DNA of 22,301 nucleotides, from positions 1 to 22,301 of IMG/VR virus record IMGVR_UViG_3300006847_000028; one strand, written 5' to 3'. Origin of the DNA: a virus. The notes below the pieces were generated by a model. The model had not been told where the DNA came from and did no database searches. It saw only the letters and a list, made by a program, of their open reading frames with translations. This document shows, one piece after another, positions 21,176-22,301 of this stretch; positions within the stretch are counted from its first letter, which is position 1; each line of letters opens with the position of its first letter. Made by a program: the position numbers and the translations under genes.

Positions 21176-21703
21176 ATGGCAAACGAGCAGTCCGAGGAAT
21201 CCGAGATCGCCCAAAAACGCAACGACGGCGCGCAGTGGCGGGCGTATGAGAAGGAAATGCGCAAGTGGAACAAGCCCTACGTGTTCCAGCGCTGGCCCGC
21301 GATGGTGTACCAGGCGAAGAAGGTCAACGGCAAGAACATCGCGCACATGCCAGAGCCTCAGCCCGAGCATTTCAAGACGGACAGCGAATGGCGCCGGGCG
21401 CAGGAGCACGCAGCGCGGTTCACCCAGTCCTGCCAGCGCATCGTAGGAAACGAGGAAGAGTACCGCCGTGCGGTTGACGAGGGCTGGCGTGATTCACCGA
21501 ACGACGCCGTGGCGCACCTCAACTCCTTGGACGACGCCATCGCGAAGGCGGCAGCCCATCGTCACCACGAGGACAAGAAGCTCAGCCCTGCGGCGAAGGC
21601 CGAGGCGGACGCGGTGGACGCAGCATCATACGAGCACGTTCCTGAGATCCCGGCTCAGCCCGTGAAGCGGCGCGGCCGGCCGAAGAAGAACGCGGCGGCA
21701 TAG
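21176..21703 (+). CDS. Hypothetical protein with C-terminal AT-hook
   Basis: 175 residues start at ATG 21176 with AGGAGG upstream (21166-21171). The body contains YEKEMRKWNKPYVFQRWPAM, PEPQPEHFKTDSEWRRAQEH and EEEYRRAVDEGWRDSPNDAV, mostly charged helix. The last residues VKRRGRPKKNAAA contain the AT-hook core RGRP flanked by Lys/Arg, so DNA binding in the minor groove is plausible. I recall such proteins between coat and gp4-like genes in P22-type phages, function unknown. It may contact packaged DNA near the portal. Confidence 0.65.
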   Translation: MANEQSEESEIAQKRNDGAQWRAYEKEMRKWNKPYVFQRWPAMVYQAKKVNGKNIAHMPEPQPEHFKTDSEWRRAQEHAARFTQSCQRIVGNEEEYRRAVDEGWRDSPNDAVAHLNSLDDAIAKAAAHRHHEDKKLSPAAKAEADAVDAASYEHVPEIPAQPVKRRGRPKKNAAA

Positions 21704-21712
21704 GAGGAATCC

Positions 21713-21844
21713 ATGACCGGACGATGGTTTCAGGTAATCTTCTGGGCGTTTCTCGTGGGCTTGGGGTTCACTGCGGGCAGCGCGATCATGAAGTGGGTCG
21801 CGGCGATCTGTGCGAGCTTCTTTCAGCGTCTCTCGGCCGGCTAG
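21713..21844 (+). CDS. 43-residue membrane protein
   Basis: ATG 21713 follows AGGAGG (21702-21707) by 5 nt, and the TAG at 21842-21844 is immediately followed by the next ATG. The product begins MTGRWFQVIFWAFLVGLGFT, then GSAIMKWVAAICASFFQRLS, giving one long or two short membrane helices. Strong ribosome site and exact packing make it a real gene. It might act in lysis, in DNA ejection, or as a minor virion membrane peptide; no family is recognised. Confidence 0.65.
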   Translation: MTGRWFQVIFWAFLVGLGFTAGSAIMKWVAAICASFFQRLSAG

Positions 21845-22301
21845 ATGGCGTTCACCACAGCGAGCGACATCGTCCAAGCGGCACTCAAGGAGATCGGTGT
21901 GCTCGCGGCCGGCGAGACGATGGCGGCCGAGGATGGAGAGGACGGGCTGAATGCGCTGAATCTGCTCGTGGACGAGTGGCGGACACAGCGCCTCCAGTTG
22001 TTCACCGTGCTCCGCTCAACGTGGACGATCGTCTCGGGCACAGCAACCTACACCGTGGGGACGGGCGGGACGGTGAACATCGCCCGTCCGGTCTACATCC
22101 AAGAGGTTCGGTTCCAGGACACCGCGCCCACACCTGATCTTGAGTACCCGCTCTACGAAATGACAGACCTCGACTTCGCGAACATCCCGCAGAAGGCGTT
22201 GACGAACACGCTTCCGACGTCGTGGTACTACAACCCGACGTTTCCGCTCGGCACCTTGACCTTTTGGCCCGTGCCGACGAGCGCGACTTTGATGGGGGTG
22301 A
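21845..22301 (+). CDS. P22 gp4-like tail accessory (head-completion) protein, 3' truncated
   Basis: 152 codons run from ATG 21845 to the window edge without a stop. The sequence ASDIVQAALKEIGVLAAGET, GLNALNLLVDEWRTQRLQLF, SGTATYTVGTGGTVNIARPV and LGTLTFWPVPTSATLMGV is characteristic of the P22 gp4 family, which binds beneath the portal, stabilises packaged DNA and links head to tail. Helices fill the first 50 residues and strands the rest. P22 gp4 is 166 residues, so most of the expected protein is present if the length is similar. It starts one base after the membrane peptide stop. Confidence 0.9.
   Translation, partial: MAFTTASDIVQAALKEIGVLAAGETMAAEDGEDGLNALNLLVDEWRTQRLQLFTVLRSTWTIVSGTATYTVGTGGTVNIARPVYIQEVRFQDTAPTPDLEYPLYEMTDLDFANIPQKALTNTLPTSWYYNPTFPLGTLTFWPVPTSATLMGV

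Overview
This window looks like part of the genome, or prophage, of a tailed bacteriophage with a P22-type (podovirus-like) head. Every gene I can support is on the + strand. Most neighbours are joined by ATGA, GTGA or TAATG overlaps or by gaps of a few bases, and the sequence is GC-rich with strongly GC-ending codons. The anchor genes are a terminase pair (7144-9037), a P22-like portal (14482-16728), a scaffold (16988-18139), a P22 gp5-like coat protein (18167-19393) and a gp4-like tail accessory protein cut by the right edge (21845-22301). An M15 endolysin followed by a putative lipoprotein suggests a Gram-negative host, but nothing here identifies the host.

Layout. 1-2211: a 5'-truncated gene and six small unknown genes, several with Cys pairs. 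2198-4088: a likely lysis block behind a near-consensus sigma70 promoter (2198-2226): endolysin, proline-rich lipoprotein, a 16-residue membrane peptide with a strong Shine-Dalgarno, a holin-like protein, a coiled-coil protein and another small membrane-type protein. 4075-5278: two proteins with signal peptides, the first carrying domains normally seen in tail fibres. 5283-7121: unknown small genes, including two Gly/Pro/Met/Gln/Tyr-rich low-complexity proteins. 7144-9243: small and large terminase and a CxxC protein. 9254-14294: about 5 kb of accessory genes separating terminase from portal: fibre-type proteins, a GT-A glycosyltransferase-like protein, a SAM methyltransferase, small membrane proteins and a secreted DUF1996-like protein. 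14291-22301: the head morphogenesis block, with a candidate promoter before the scaffold, a hairpin before the coat gene and a textbook intrinsic terminator (20046-20076) after the coat and decoration-like genes. A fibre-like gene, an AT-hook protein, a 43-residue membrane protein and the gp4-like gene follow.

How it fits together. The terminase pair pumps DNA through the portal into a coat shell built around the scaffold, and the gp4-like protein extends the portal. The terminator after the coat and decoration genes probably sets a step down in expression from the abundant shell proteins to low-copy tail parts. The glycosyltransferase, methyltransferase and fibre genes sit together and may decorate virion or host surface glycans; this is inference.

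The most unusual signals are: (1) a 68-codon ORF with its own Shine-Dalgarno nested inside the scaffold gene, where the GC-ending codon bias switches from the scaffold frame to the nested frame; (2) a DUF1996-like secreted protein in a phage morphogenesis region; (3) fibre-type domains behind a cleavable signal peptide; (4) paired low-complexity proteins upstream of the terminase; and (5) several membrane micro-ORFs of 16, 34 and 43 residues. No stretch over 300 bases lacks a gene; the longest gaps are about 54 nt (2212-2265) and 49 nt (20039-20087), and both hold regulatory signals. I saw no tRNA, rRNA, CRISPR array, integrase or insertion sequence.
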